Below, piece by piece: positions 1 to 10,095 of a DNA stretch of 64,000 nucleotides (positions are counted from its first letter, which is position 1; every line of letters begins with the position of its first letter). Under the pieces are notes generated by a model. That model did not search any database and was not told where the DNA came from. It saw only the letters and a program-made list of their open reading frames with translations. Source of the DNA: Rheinheimera sp. UJ63 (GTDB taxonomy: Bacteria; Pseudomonadota; Gammaproteobacteria; Enterobacterales; Alteromonadaceae); contig NZ_JAKGTQ010000001.1 in assembly GCF_021568285.1 (NCBI RefSeq), forward strand, positions 496,001 to 560,000. The letters are read 5' to 3'. The position numbers and the translations under genes are program-made.

Positions 1-263
1 CCGTGACACAATCCTCAAACTGAAAGCGGCCTTCTTCTTTAGCTAATTGGGCATAAAACACCACTTGAAACAGCAGATCGCCTAATTCATCTTTCAGCTC
101 ATCAAAGCTATCACGCGCGATGGCATCAGCCACTTCATAGGCCTCTTCTAACGTGTAAGGCACAATGCTGGCGTAGCTTTGTTTCAGATCCCACGGACAG
201 CCGCTGACAGGATCGCGTAATGCCGACATGATGCTTAACAAGCGTGAGATGGGTTCAGACACG
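1..263 (-). CDS. mazG: Nucleoside triphosphate pyrophosphohydrolase MazG (N-terminal part)
   Basis: Only the first 87 codons are present; the gene runs off the left edge. The visible part carries the MazG signature GCPWD near residue 20 and the helix with repeated acidic residues (EEAYE, DELGDLLFQ) that binds Mg2+ in this all-alpha NTP pyrophosphatase family. MazG hydrolyses (d)NTPs to NMP and pyrophosphate and in E. coli helps lower ppGpp. The start is GTG at 263, chosen because the N-terminus then aligns with E. coli MazG (xxxxIxRLLxIMxxLRDP). It lies 25 bp downstream of relA on the same strand, the relA-mazG order known from related bacteria, so co-transcription is likely. Confidence 0.9.
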
Positions 264-288
264 GCTAACTCTTCTTATACTTGAAGGC

Positions 289-2484
289 TTAATGATGAAA
301 GCGTTTTGCTTCAATCACATCGTCTATTTGGCTAATTTTACTTAGCAGTTTATTTAACGAGTCCAGGTTGTACAGTTCCATCGTCATATTAATCACCGCG
401 GTTTGCGCTTTAATATCCGAACTACTGCTCATACTGGTCACGTTGGCTTTTTCATTGGCCAAGATACTGGTGATATCGCGTAACAAGCCATTGCGATCAT
501 TCGCCACAATCCGAATGTCGACTTCGTAACCAGAGGCATACTTGTCACCCCAAGTTGCATCGACCACACGTTCTGGATGCGTATCCAATAAGGTTTTGAA
601 CTGATCGCAATCATCACGGTGAATCGCAATACCGCGACCTTGCGTGATATAGCCAATAATGGCATCGCCCGGTAACGGCTGACAACAACCCGCCATATGT
701 GTCAGCAAATTACCAACACCTTGCACCACCACATCACTTTTCACTTTATTGGTGGGTAGCGGTTTGGTTTTTAAACGCGGATCAATCTCGGGTAATTCAT
801 GATTTGGGCTTTGGCTTTGAATAAAGTGGACCACTTGTGTCACTTTGATTTCACCACCGCCAATGCCGACTAATAGCTCGTCCATGCTATTCACATTAAA
901 GCGTTGCAACACCTTGGTTGGCGCTTCAATCTGCAGGTTTAACCGATTCAATTCGGCATCGAGTAATTCGCGACCGGCTGACAAATTCTTATCACGATCT
1001 TGTAAGCGGAACCAATATTGTACCTTAGAGCGTGCCCGGCTTGATTTTAAGTAGCCTAAATTAGGATTTAGCCAATCACGGCTAGGGTTGGGCTCACGCC
1101 CCGTAAGAATTTCGACCTGATCACCGGTTTTTAATTGATAGGTAAAAGGCACGATGCGCCCAGAGATTTTCGCGCCTATACAACGATGCCCAACATTAGA
1201 ATGTACATAGTAAGCAAAATCTAACGGTGTCGAGCCCATCGGTAAATCAACAATATCGCCTTTGGGCGTAAAGACATAAACGCGATCTTCGATAACCTGA
1301 GTACGCAGCTCTTCAGCCAAGTCGGTGCCATCGGCTAAATCTTCCTGCCATTGCAGTAACTTACGTAACCAGCTAATTTTTTCATCGTTCGCCACGGTTT
1401 TGCTGGCCGCGCCGCCCTCTTTGTAACGCCAATGCGCCGCGACACCCAACTCGGCATCTTCATGCATTTGCCGTGTACGGATCTGGATCTCGATCGGCCG
1501 CCCTTGTGGGCCTAGCACCACGGTATGAATGGATTGATAACCATTTTGTTTTGGCGTGGCGATGTAATCGTCGAACTCTTTGGGTAAATGCCGCCAATTG
1601 GTGTGCACTAAACCCAAAGACGCATAGCAATCTTGCACACGCTCGGTAACAATCCGAACCGCTCTGATGTCATACAACTGTTCGAAAGACAGTTGCTTTT
1701 TCTGCATTTTCTTCCAAATGCTAAAAATGTGTTTCGGCCGCCCGTAAACTTCGGCTTGCACTTGCGCGTCGAGCATTTTTTGCCGAACCGCAGCCACAAA
1801 ATCTTGCATATATTGTTCGCGATCTAAGCGCCGTTCTTCCAGTAAACTGGCCACCTGTTTGTAAGTGGTCGGATGCAAATAGCGAAACGCCAGATCTTCA
1901 AGTTCCCATTTTAATTGGCCAATACCTAAACGGTTGGCTAAGGGCGCAAAAATGGCATTGGTTTCTTTCGCCGCGAGAACGCGCGTTTCTTCATCGGCAT
2001 CTTTCACATCACGCAGGTAGCAAATTTGTGCCGCTAATTTAATCACCACCGCGCGCACATCTTCTACCATGGCTAACAACATGCGCCGTAAGTTATCCGC
2101 TTGTTGGCCATCCGCACCTTGCTTAACGCTGGTTGGGATAGTGCGGATCGCTTCCATTTGTTGCACCGCAGACAGTAGCAAGGCCACCGGAGCCGAAAAA
2201 TTGGCTTCAATCTGCGCCAATTCCAGCAGGCCCGCCTCAAAAGCAGGAAATAACAAGGAGGCAAGCAGTGAATCCTGATCCATTTTAAGATCAGCTAAAA
2301 TCTCGACCATTTCCCAGCCGGTTCGCACCTCTAGCACATCGTCGTCTAGTTGTTGCTGTTTTAGCCAGGCTGCGCATTCTAATAATGCACCAATCCTTTT
2401 TTCAGACAGCCCCAGTGAGCACAGCCATTCGACTGTCTCACCACCATGGTAGCCACTGCTGTGTGACTGGCGCACCCTAACCAT
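289..2484 (-). CDS. relA: GTP pyrophosphokinase RelA, (p)ppGpp synthetase I
   Basis: 731 residues, close to E. coli RelA (744). It transfers pyrophosphate from ATP to GDP/GTP on stalled ribosomes to start the stringent response. Order: an N-terminal pseudo-hydrolase region in which the HD pair is lost (LLFPAF where SpoT has LLHD), the synthetase domain at about 230-370, a TGS domain at about 400-465, and a C-terminal zinc-finger/ACT region (GCCQPLPGD, then ACT from about 655). EFDD at residues 303-306 is the acidic motif typical of monofunctional RelA, as against RxKD in bifunctional Rel/SpoT. A GAGG ribosome site precedes the ATG. It sits 64 bp after rlmD. Confidence 0.97.
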   Translation of the reverse strand: MVRVRQSHSSGYHGGETVEWLCSLGLSEKRIGALLECAAWLKQQQLDDDVLEVRTGWEMVEILADLKMDQDSLLASLLFPAFEAGLLELAQIEANFSAPVALLLSAVQQMEAIRTIPTSVKQGADGQQADNLRRMLLAMVEDVRAVVIKLAAQICYLRDVKDADEETRVLAAKETNAIFAPLANRLGIGQLKWELEDLAFRYLHPTTYKQVASLLEERRLDREQYMQDFVAAVRQKMLDAQVQAEVYGRPKHIFSIWKKMQKKQLSFEQLYDIRAVRIVTERVQDCYASLGLVHTNWRHLPKEFDDYIATPKQNGYQSIHTVVLGPQGRPIEIQIRTRQMHEDAELGVAAHWRYKEGGAASKTVANDEKISWLRKLLQWQEDLADGTDLAEELRTQVIEDRVYVFTPKGDIVDLPMGSTPLDFAYYVHSNVGHRCIGAKISGRIVPFTYQLKTGDQVEILTGREPNPSRDWLNPNLGYLKSSRARSKVQYWFRLQDRDKNLSAGRELLDAELNRLNLQIEAPTKVLQRFNVNSMDELLVGIGGGEIKVTQVVHFIQSQSPNHELPEIDPRLKTKPLPTNKVKSDVVVQGVGNLLTHMAGCCQPLPGDAIIGYITQGRGIAIHRDDCDQFKTLLDTHPERVVDATWGDKYASGYEVDIRIVANDRNGLLRDITSILANEKANVTSMSSSSDIKAQTAVINMTMELYNLDSLNKLLSKISQIDDVIEAKRFHH

Positions 2485-2548
2485 GCTTTGTCCTCATTAA
2501 AATAAGTCGTTCCAGCTTATTGCACGTCACGAAAGTCAGCCAGATTGG

Positions 2549-3874
2549 CTAACGACTAAACAACGCCATCAATTCCAGATGACTCGTGTGGGGAAACATA
2601 TCGATGCCAGCAATCTTTTGCAACTGATAACCCGACTGTAACAAAACTTTTGCATCGCGCGCAAAGGTCGCGGCATTGCACGATATGTACAATATCTGTG
2701 CCGGTTTTAGCTTCACCAGCTGTGGCATCGCGCCTTCGGCGCCGGCTCGGGCAGGATCAAGCACGATCTTCTGGTAAATCGGGTTATTCCAGTCAGTTTT
2801 ACCCCATGCTAAATGCAAATCGGCTTGCCAAAACTGGGTGTTAGTAATGCCATTAAGTTGGGCATTCGCCGTGGCTTGCTGCACCATAGTGGCAAGCCCT
2901 TCAACACCATGCACCAATTTAGCGCGCTGCGCCAAGGCTAAACTAAAATTCCCCATACCTGCATACAAATCAAGAATATTATCCTCAGCTTGCGGCTGCA
3001 ACCATTGTAGCGCTAATGACACCATTTGCTGATTTAATTGCGGATTGACTTGAATAAAATCGGTGGCGGCAAAGGCCAACTCTAAACCTTGCTCACTTAA
3101 CCGATAACGCGGACTTGGCGCATTAGGCTGCCAGTTTGTTAACTGCCCTGCTTCGGCTTCACCCTGCCAAACCGCGTCAGGCCACGCCGTAACAAATAAT
3201 TGTTGCTCAGCGGTGGTCAATGGCTTTATATGCCGCACAATTAAAAACACTTGCTGCTCAGCGGCAATCACTTCAACATGCGTGATCGCACTCGGCTCTG
3301 ATAATTGTGGTACAACCTGTTGTAATACTGCAAAAATAGGCTGTAACTGCGGCTGCAGTACAACACAGGCCTTAATAGGCGTGAGGGTTTTGCTGGCGCT
3401 TTCTCGAAAGCCAACCGTCAGCTGCTTGCGTTTACGATCAAACCAAACACCAATTCGCGCTTTACGCCGATAACCTTGATCGGGGCCCGTTAACAACGGC
3501 TGCCATGGCAACTCGCCTAAACCGGTTTGATGACGGATTAACTCATCTACACCTTGTTGTTTTAAGCGTGCTTGCTCGGTACTGGCCACATGCTGCAATT
3601 GACAACCACCACATAACTGATAATGCGGACAAAAAGGCGTCACTCGCAATGGGCTGGCTTTAAGTACCCGCTCAACGCGCGCTTTAATAAAATGCGCTTT
3701 ATCTTCAGTCACCTTAGCGAGCACCTGTTCGCCAGCTAAAGCGCCGCTGACAAAAGCAATTTTCTGTTGCCAACGACCAATACCATTGACTTCATAATCG
3801 GTCGATTCCACTTGCAATTTTACTTGCTGGCCAAGGTGTTGCGCTTTTTGTTTCGGTTTATAGAGCGTTACCAT
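2549..3874 (-). CDS. rlmD: 23S rRNA (uracil-1939-C5)-methyltransferase RlmD
   Basis: 441 residues. An N-terminal TRAM domain (about 8-70) is followed by the four cysteines that bind a 4Fe-4S cluster (C82, C88, C91, C170; CPHYQLCGGC), a SAM-binding motif (DLYAGMGNF) and the catalytic cysteine in SCNAAT (C399). The enzyme makes m5U1939 in 23S rRNA. It is divergent from barA, with an 83 bp gap that must hold promoters for both, and upstream of relA, the rlmD-relA order of Shewanella and relatives. No strong ribosome site is visible before the ATG. An imperfect hairpin follows the stop codon, but its T tract is poor. Confidence 0.95.
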   Translation of the reverse strand: MVTLYKPKQKAQHLGQQVKLQVESTDYEVNGIGRWQQKIAFVSGALAGEQVLAKVTEDKAHFIKARVERVLKASPLRVTPFCPHYQLCGGCQLQHVASTEQARLKQQGVDELIRHQTGLGELPWQPLLTGPDQGYRRKARIGVWFDRKRKQLTVGFRESASKTLTPIKACVVLQPQLQPIFAVLQQVVPQLSEPSAITHVEVIAAEQQVFLIVRHIKPLTTAEQQLFVTAWPDAVWQGEAEAGQLTNWQPNAPSPRYRLSEQGLELAFAATDFIQVNPQLNQQMVSLALQWLQPQAEDNILDLYAGMGNFSLALAQRAKLVHGVEGLATMVQQATANAQLNGITNTQFWQADLHLAWGKTDWNNPIYQKIVLDPARAGAEGAMPQLVKLKPAQILYISCNAATFARDAKVLLQSGYQLQKIAGIDMFPHTSHLELMALFSR

Positions 3875-3957
3875 TCGATGCAGGTCTTATAGGCATTTAA
3901 AGGATCATGTGTCATTATGACATGGCTGAGCTTAATTGTAACAAGTGCCGTGCCCTG

Positions 3958-6672
3958 ATGAAAAAAATTGGTCTGCGTTTTTGGTTAATTCTTTGTAGTG
4001 TGCTACCCAGCTTGCTGGTGGGTATACTGCTGGCTAGCTATTTTAACCACCGGCAACAACAGGCCAGTGAATTACACTTGCATGAGCGTGCTGCCAATGT
4101 CGCCCTGATGTTGGCGATTAGCAGCCAACCCCTGTTACAACAACAGCCACTAAAAACCGTTCTGCCGTTGCTGGAACATGCCCATCGCTTAAACGCGCCC
4201 TTGATCACCAGTATTTCGTTATTTGATGCTGAGGGTCGTTTATTACTGACCAGCAATAGCCAACAAGATTTATCTACTCATGCGGTGCATCAACAGGCCA
4301 CTAAGCCTTCGCAAATCCGCTTTTATTCGTCCCAACCACAATTAATTGTCTATCAGCCATTATTACGCGATAACAATTTATTGGCAGAAGACCCTGGCTA
4401 TTTGCTATTGCAGTTTGACCAACAACATATTGTATTACAGCAACAACTAGGGGTGCTGCAAAGCGGCGCTTTAATTGCTTTAGTCTTGCTGCTCGCACTG
4501 GGTTTAACCCTATTTTTAATTCAAAAACTGCAACCTGAACTGCAACGTCTGAAACGGCAAATGCAGCAATTGATGGATGGACAATATCGACTGCGGCCTT
4601 ATTTGTTAGGCGTTCGCGAGTTTGATGATTTTCAACAAGGTTTGTTGAAATTAGCCGAGCATCTGTCTCGGCTAGAGCAAGAAATGCAGCAAAATATTGA
4701 ACAAGTGACCAGTGATTTACAACTGAGCATGGAGCAGCTTGAGATCCAAAACATCCAGCTCGATTTTGCGAAACGCAAAGCGCTAGAAGACAACCGGCAA
4801 AAGTCGGATTTTTTAGCCAAAATGAGCCATGAACTACGCACCCCGTTAAACGCCGTCATTGGCTTTACCCGGCAATTATTAAAAACCCCGCTGACTCACC
4901 ATCAAAGTGACTATCTACAAACTATCCAGAAGTCGGCAAATAGCCTGTTGAATTTGGTTAATGATGTTTTGGATTTTTCGCGGTTAGAAGAAGGCCGTAT
5001 GTCGATTAATCCTGAACCGTTTTCACTGCGCGACGTGCTAAACGATACCATCGAATTATTAGTCAGCAACGCTTTTGATAAGCAATTAGAGTTGGTGTTG
5101 TTGGTCGAGCCAGACTGCCCTGATGCCGTGGTAGCCGATCCGGCTCGATTAACTCAGGTGTTGATGAATATTGCCGGTAATGCCATTAAATTTACTGAGC
5201 ATGGCAGTATCATCATTCGGGTTAAAGCCACCAGTTTGAACGATGAACAAATTCAGCTACAAATTTCGGTTAAAGATACCGGTCGTGGCATCAGTGAAGA
5301 TAAAAAACGTCATTTATTTGATGGCGTCACACCGCTTGAGCAAAGCGACCAACAAACCGGCTCTGGTTTAGGCTTACTTATCTCAAAACGGTTAGTGCTA
5401 GCCATGCAAGGTACTATTGGCTTCGAAAGCAAGTTAGCCGAGGGTTCAACTTTTTGGTTTACCATTAAGTGCCAACGCCATCAACTGTCGGTTGCGGAAG
5501 CGCTACCGCTAGAGTTGCTCGCTGAAAAAACCGTTTTGTATTTTGAACCACAGCAATATTCACGCGAGGCCACCTTACAACTGCTGAGCAGCTGGGGAAT
5601 GGTGGTGACGGCTTGCGCCACCAAAGCGCAACTACAACAAGCGCTTAGCCAGCCTAAGGCTTATGATATCGGCTTATTAGGCCGAGCCGTTGCCATTAAT
5701 CAAGTCAATGAAATTATTACGCTGGTGCAGCGCATTAAAGCGCACTGCCAACATGTCTATTTGTTGGTGAATACCTTATCACCCAACTTGCGTGAAGTAT
5801 TGCTCAGCTCAGGCGCCAGCGCTTGTTTACCCAAGCCGGCTCATATGCGCAAATTAGCCTTAACCTTAGCTCAGCCTTATACCGACATTGCTCAAGCCAA
5901 TGGCCAAAGTGAAGAGCTGCTATCGCCAGGCTTAAAAGTGTTAACGGTCGACGATAACGAAGCCAACTTAAAACTGATTAATACGCTTTTACGTGAGCAT
6001 GTGCATTTTCTGGATTCGGCTCGTGATGGTGCCGCCGCGTGGCAGAAATCCACGCAGCATGCCTACGATATTATCTTTATGGACATTAATATGCCGGTGA
6101 TGGATGGCATCACGGCGTGTCAGCGCATTCGACAAAGCTCGTTAAATGAGCATACACCGATTATTGCTGTAACCGCACATGCGATGGATGGCGAGCGCAC
6201 ACGCTTAATCAATGCCGGCTTTAATGAATTTTTAACCAAACCGTTAGATGACAAAATGCTGTTGTTTACCTTGCAAGAGTATTGTCAGCTGCAAAAACAT
6301 CAAGATACCCAGCAGCAAGCCTTACAAGTGGTGCCTTTAATCGATTGGCCCATGGCGTTACAACGGGCAGCAGGTAAACCGGAATTAGCGCAAGAGATGC
6401 TACTGATGTTGTTAAAAAGCTTACCGCAGTCTGAAAAACAAATTAACCAAGCGATTAGAGATAATGACCAACAAATGCTGCTGCATGCCTTACACAAATT
6501 GCATGGCGCCTGTTGTTATACCGGTGTGCCCAGGTTAAAAAATCTACTGGAAGCGCTTGAAACACAATTAAAACGCGGCGCCAATATCAAGTTATTGGAG
6601 CCGGAGTTATCAGAGTTAGACGATGTTATCCAGCTGCTCTATGGCATCGATCCGTCGATGCCAGAGCCATGA
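3958..6672 (+). CDS. barA: Hybrid sensor histidine kinase BarA
   Basis: Inner-membrane sensor that phosphorylates UvrY and so drives the Csr small RNAs. Layout (904 residues from the chosen start): TM1 about 4-28, periplasmic domain, TM2 about 172-190, HAMP, HisKA with SHELRTPLN (His 291), HATPase with NxxxNAIKFT and GSGLGL, a degenerate receiver-like segment, an intact receiver (VDDNEAN, FMDINMP, LTKP), and a C-terminal HPt with HKLHG (His 846). The frame is open back to ATG 3907, but ATG 3958 gives an N-terminus that aligns without gaps with E. coli BarA, so I prefer it; neither start has an ideal ribosome site. No uvrY lies in the window. It is divergent from rlmD. Confidence 0.93.
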   Translation: MKKIGLRFWLILCSVLPSLLVGILLASYFNHRQQQASELHLHERAANVALMLAISSQPLLQQQPLKTVLPLLEHAHRLNAPLITSISLFDAEGRLLLTSNSQQDLSTHAVHQQATKPSQIRFYSSQPQLIVYQPLLRDNNLLAEDPGYLLLQFDQQHIVLQQQLGVLQSGALIALVLLLALGLTLFLIQKLQPELQRLKRQMQQLMDGQYRLRPYLLGVREFDDFQQGLLKLAEHLSRLEQEMQQNIEQVTSDLQLSMEQLEIQNIQLDFAKRKALEDNRQKSDFLAKMSHELRTPLNAVIGFTRQLLKTPLTHHQSDYLQTIQKSANSLLNLVNDVLDFSRLEEGRMSINPEPFSLRDVLNDTIELLVSNAFDKQLELVLLVEPDCPDAVVADPARLTQVLMNIAGNAIKFTEHGSIIIRVKATSLNDEQIQLQISVKDTGRGISEDKKRHLFDGVTPLEQSDQQTGSGLGLLISKRLVLAMQGTIGFESKLAEGSTFWFTIKCQRHQLSVAEALPLELLAEKTVLYFEPQQYSREATLQLLSSWGMVVTACATKAQLQQALSQPKAYDIGLLGRAVAINQVNEIITLVQRIKAHCQHVYLLVNTLSPNLREVLLSSGASACLPKPAHMRKLALTLAQPYTDIAQANGQSEELLSPGLKVLTVDDNEANLKLINTLLREHVHFLDSARDGAAAWQKSTQHAYDIIFMDINMPVMDGITACQRIRQSSLNEHTPIIAVTAHAMDGERTRLINAGFNEFLTKPLDDKMLLFTLQEYCQLQKHQDTQQQALQVVPLIDWPMALQRAAGKPELAQEMLLMLLKSLPQSEKQINQAIRDNDQQMLLHALHKLHGACCYTGVPRLKNLLEALETQLKRGANIKLLEPELSELDDVIQLLYGIDPSMPEP

Positions 6673-6674
6673 GC

Positions 6675-7052
6675 TTAAGATTCTAAAATGACCGTGGCAC
6701 AAGCATAAGCCTGCTCATCACTGATACTGAGCCAAACTGCAGTAACGCCCTTCTCGGCAGCTAACACAGCAGCCTGCTCGGTTAAGGTTAACTCAGGCTT
6801 GCCCCAGACATCATTACGGATCTCAAAATGTTGAAATGAAATGCCGCGACCAATACCGGTACCCAAGGCTTTTGCCGCGGCTTCTTTCGCGGCAAAACGT
6901 TTTGCAAAGTAACGCTCGGGTTGCCGATGATTTTGATATTGCTCTTGCTCAAACGGGGTTAACACCCGCAGCACTAATCGAGGGGTCTGCTGCAAACTTC
7001 GGGCAATGCGTTCAATCGCCACAATATCAGTACCTAGGCCGCGGATCGCCAT
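6675..7052 (-). CDS. acpS: Holo-[acyl-carrier-protein] synthase AcpS
   Basis: 125 residues, the normal family length. It transfers 4'-phosphopantetheine from CoA to a serine of apo-ACP, turning on fatty acid synthesis. The two Mg2+/CoA motifs are present: GTDIVAIERI near the N-terminus (Asp 9) and RFAAKEAAAKALG in the middle. Its ATG shares one base with the pdxJ stop codon (TAATG), so translation is likely coupled. It is the last gene of the rpoE-to-acpS block and meets barA tail to tail with two bases between the stop codons. Confidence 0.95.
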   Translation of the reverse strand: MAIRGLGTDIVAIERIARSLQQTPRLVLRVLTPFEQEQYQNHRQPERYFAKRFAAKEAAAKALGTGIGRGISFQHFEIRNDVWGKPELTLTEQAAVLAAEKGVTAVWLSISDEQAYACATVILES

Positions 7053-7783
7053 TAACGACGTGCCTCTACCATCAGCCGTTTCATTTCGCTTACTGCTGGG
7101 CCTAAACCGCTAAAAATAGCGCGGGCAATAATAGCATGACCAATATTAAGCTCGTACATTTCAGGGATAGCCGCAATAGGCTGTACGTTATGATAATGCA
7201 AACCATGGCCCGCATTGACCGTTAACCCCAATGAAGCCGCATAGGTTGCAGCCTCTTGAATACGCTTTAGTTCGGCTAACTGCTCCGCGGGATGCTTGGC
7301 TTCGGCATACTTACCCGTGTGGATCTCGATAAAGGGTGCGCCGACTTCGGCCGCGGCAGCAATTTGTTTTTTATCGGCATCAATAAACAGTGATACCAAA
7401 ATATTATCTGCGGCAAGTTGCGCCACAGCATCACGCATTTGGCTTAATTTACCGGCAACTTCTAAACCGCCTTCGGTGGTCAATTCTTCACGCTTTTCTG
7501 GGACTAAACAACAAAAATGCGGTTTCAGCTTAGCCGCAATGCCCAGCATTTCATCGGTCAGTGCCATTTCGAAATTGAGCCGTGTTGCTAAGGTCTCGCG
7601 TAAAATAAACACATCGCGATCAATAATATGGCGGCGGTCTTCGCGCAAATGCACGGTTATGCCATCCGCACCGGCTTGCTCGGCCATCAGTGCCGCGTGC
7701 ACTGGCTCGGGATAATAAGTGCCACGTGCATTACGCACTGTTGCCACGTGATCAATATTGACACCCAAATAAATTGCCGTCAT
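7052..7783 (-). CDS. pdxJ: Pyridoxine 5'-phosphate synthase PdxJ
   Basis: 243 residues. It condenses 1-deoxyxylulose 5-phosphate with 3-amino-2-oxopropyl phosphate to make pyridoxine 5'-phosphate, the last ring-forming step of the DXP-dependent vitamin B6 route. TIM-barrel hallmarks are clear: [15 protein letters not shown] at the N-terminus, [20 protein letters not shown] and [10 protein letters not shown]. The frame is open four codons further, to a GTG, but ATG 7783 follows GGAGAG at good spacing and matches the E. coli start. The pdxJ-acpS order and overlap are conserved in gammaproteobacteria. Confidence 0.96.
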   Translation of the reverse strand: MTAIYLGVNIDHVATVRNARGTYYPEPVHAALMAEQAGADGITVHLREDRRHIIDRDVFILRETLATRLNFEMALTDEMLGIAAKLKPHFCCLVPEKREELTTEGGLEVAGKLSQMRDAVAQLAADNILVSLFIDADKKQIAAAAEVGAPFIEIHTGKYAEAKHPAEQLAELKRIQEAATYAASLGLTVNAGHGLHYHNVQPIAAIPEMYELNIGHAIIARAIFSGLGPAVSEMKRLMVEARR

Positions 7784-7803
7784 TTTTCTCTCCACTCTTT
7801 GGG

Positions 7804-8496
7804 TTACGCCTTATCGGACGAAGTAAATAATGCCCTGCTGGCTAAAGGTTTATTGCCCAGTAACGGGGCCAGTAATTGTCGAGTCAGTTGTTTAGCCACC
7901 GGTAATAGCCCGACAACATGCCATTGCTCTGCGGCCAGCGCTAGCAACAAAGCACCAGGCCAGCCTTGCTGCACGGGCACCAAGCCTTGCTCTGGCACAT
8001 AACAATAATGCTGCTCGGCTTGCAAAGGTCGATCATAGCAGTCAGATGACCAGTCAGGTAATACGCCTAATTCGTCTAATAAGGCCAATTCAAATTGGCG
8101 CAACGCACTTTCTAAACCCGTTGCTTGTTGTTGTACCTGCACTAGCGCGGCTAATGCCTGTTGATATAAAGCAAATAAGTTATCTGATGGCTGATCAGCA
8201 GGCCATAAACGACATATCAATTCATTGAGATAAAGACCACTGAACAGCACCTTACCGCTTAATTGGCTGGCGGCACGGCTCTCTTCGAGCTGTTTTACCG
8301 TTTTTAAGTCACTGCGACCGGTTAAACTGACCGAGAACAACTGAAAGGGTTGGAGTGCGCGATGCTGTTTGCCACTGCGTCGCCGCGCAACAGCGCTAAT
8401 GCGCCCTTGCTCAGGTAACAACAGTGACAATAAAAGTTTATCTTCCTGAAAGGGACGGCTATGCAAAATATAGGCAGGCCAGAGCTTAGCGTCCAT
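7804..8496 (-). CDS. recO: DNA repair protein RecO
   Basis: 230 residues. RecO works with RecR and RecF to load RecA onto SSB-coated gaps and to anneal ssDNA. The N-terminal OB-fold is recognisable ([19 protein letters not shown], then GRISAVARR), followed by the all-helical domain with [10 protein letters not shown]. Gammaproteobacterial RecO lacks the zinc cysteines of other groups, and none are arranged as a zinc site here. It starts 8 bp after era and ends 20 bp before pdxJ, the standard era-recO-pdxJ order, so it belongs to the same transcript. Confidence 0.93.
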   Translation of the reverse strand: MDAKLWPAYILHSRPFQEDKLLLSLLLPEQGRISAVARRRSGKQHRALQPFQLFSVSLTGRSDLKTVKQLEESRAASQLSGKVLFSGLYLNELICRLWPADQPSDNLFALYQQALAALVQVQQQATGLESALRQFELALLDELGVLPDWSSDCYDRPLQAEQHYCYVPEQGLVPVQQGWPGALLLALAAEQWHVVGLLPVAKQLTRQLLAPLLGNKPLASRALFTSSDKA

Positions 8497-8504
8497 TGGC
8501 GGGC

Positions 8505-9422
8505 TTAATCTTCGCCGTAACCTAGGCTGCGCAGCGCTCGCTCATCATCTGCCCACCCCGATTTCACTTTAACCCAAACTTGCAAAAACACCGGCGCATC
8601 CAACATGTCCGCCATATCTAGCCGGGCTTCAGTGGCAATTTGCTTAATCCGCTCGCCTTTGTTACCAATGACCATCCGCTTCTGACTTTCGCGCTCAACC
8701 AGCACTAACGCTGCAATGTGAAAGTGTTTTTCTTCCCATTTAAAGCGTTCGATCTCCACCGTGACGGCATAAGGTAATTCATCACCGAGAAAGCGCATCA
8801 GTTTTTCACGGACGATTTCTGCTGCCATAAAACGCTGCGAGCGATCGGTAATATAATCTTCTGGGAAAAAGAATTCGCAAGGCGGCAGCTGGCGTTGTAT
8901 CACTTTACGTAGGGCTTCAACATTATCGCCGGTTTCAGCAGATAACGGCACCACATCTAAAAACGGTAACTGGCTGCCCAACCACTGTAGATGCGGTAAT
9001 AAATCTGATTTGTCTTTATACAAATCGACTTTATTTACCACTAAGACCACCGGTTTATTGGCCGCGATCAGTTTGTTCAGCACCATTTGATCGTCATCGT
9101 GCCAACGCGTGCCTTCAACCACAAAAATCACACACTCTACGTCTTGAATTGATGACGAAGCCGCTTTATTCATCAGGCGGTTAATCGCGCGTTTTTCTTC
9201 AATATGCAGGCCGGGGGTATCGACATAGACGGTTTGATACTGCTCTTGAGTATCAATGCCGACAATACGATGGCGGGTCGTTTGGGGCTTTTTTGACGTA
9301 ATACTGACTTTCTGACCCACTAATTTATTTAACAGGGTCGATTTACCGACATTCGGCCGCCCAACTATGGCCACCAAACCGGCAAAAGTCGTTGCTGCGT
9401 CGGGCTGTTGCTTATCTGTCAT
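8505..9422 (-). CDS. era: GTPase Era, 16S rRNA assembly factor
   Basis: 305 residues. Essential GTPase that binds the 3' end of 16S rRNA during 30S maturation. G motifs: GRPNVGKST (residues 21-29), DTPG (67-70), NKVD (129-132), SAETG; the C-terminal KH domain ends with [20 protein letters not shown]. The open frame extends 47 codons further upstream inside rnc, but ATG 9422 gives the normal N-terminus, so the longer version is rejected. It overlaps the rnc stop by 11 bp, as rnc and era also overlap in E. coli, which suggests translational coupling. Confidence 0.96.
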   Translation of the reverse strand: MTDKQQPDAATTFAGLVAIVGRPNVGKSTLLNKLVGQKVSITSKKPQTTRHRIVGIDTQEQYQTVYVDTPGLHIEEKRAINRLMNKAASSSIQDVECVIFVVEGTRWHDDDQMVLNKLIAANKPVVLVVNKVDLYKDKSDLLPHLQWLGSQLPFLDVVPLSAETGDNVEALRKVIQRQLPPCEFFFPEDYITDRSQRFMAAEIVREKLMRFLGDELPYAVTVEIERFKWEEKHFHIAALVLVERESQKRMVIGNKGERIKQIATEARLDMADMLDAPVFLQVWVKVKSGWADDERALRSLGYGED

Positions 9423-10086
9423 GTTTAATTTGTTCCAAAGCCAACTGAGCCGCATCCTGCTCAGCTTTGCGCCGAGATGAACCGGTCGCATTAATCGGGG
9501 GCATGCCTGGCACGGTGCAACGCACAGTGAAAGTTTGCTGATGAGCCTCACCCACGGTGGCAATCACATCGTAGGTGGGCAAGGGTTTACGTAACCCTTG
9601 TAAATATTCTTGCAGCAGGGTTTTCGAGTCTTTTTGCTGGCCTGGGGTAATTTCTTGTAAACGCTGTGCAAACCACAACATGATTTGCGCTTTACACGCT
9701 GCCATACCGCTATCTAAATAAATTGCCCCAATAATCGCTTCTAGCGCATCCGCTAAAATCGATTCTCGACGAAAACCACCGCTTTTTAACTCACCTGGCC
9801 CTAAACGTAAAAACTCAGATAAGCCTAATTCTTGGGCAATAGAGGCTAGGGTGACCCCTTTTACCAGCGCCGAGCGCATGCGTGTTAAATCGCCTTCGCG
9901 GGTCTCTGGAAAACGCTCAAATAACGCTTCCGCAATGACCAGACCAAGTAAGGCATCACCTAGAAATTCTAACCGCTCGTTATGTTGTCCTTTACAACTG
10001 CGGTGGGTCAGCGCCTGCTCCAATAAGGCGGGTTGCTGAAACTCATAACTTAATTTGCGCATCAGCGGTGCTAACGGTTTATGCAT
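9412..10086 (-). CDS. rnc: Ribonuclease III
   Basis: 224 residues. Endonuclease for double-stranded RNA that processes rRNA precursors and many structured mRNAs. The signature [10 protein letters not shown] supplies catalytic Glu 40 and Asp 44, and ADALEAIIG supplies Asp 113 and Glu 116; the dsRNA-binding domain at about 155-222 ends with the usual [13 protein letters not shown]. coli Rnc represses its own message by cleaving the 5' leader; I could not identify a convincing equivalent stem here, since the gene starts only 9 bp after lepB. Confidence 0.96.
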   Translation of the reverse strand: MHKPLAPLMRKLSYEFQQPALLEQALTHRSCKGQHNERLEFLGDALLGLVIAEALFERFPETREGDLTRMRSALVKGVTLASIAQELGLSEFLRLGPGELKSGGFRRESILADALEAIIGAIYLDSGMAACKAQIMLWFAQRLQEITPGQQKDSKTLLQEYLQGLRKPLPTYDVIATVGEAHQQTFTVRCTVPGMPPINATGSSRRKAEQDAAQLALEQIKHDR

Positions 10087-10095
10087 AAAACACTC

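Noticed and set aside
7296-7715. 139-codon open frame on the plus strand opposite pdxJ.
   Set aside because: Shadow of a conserved gene; low-complexity Ser/Cys-rich product with no recognisable domain.
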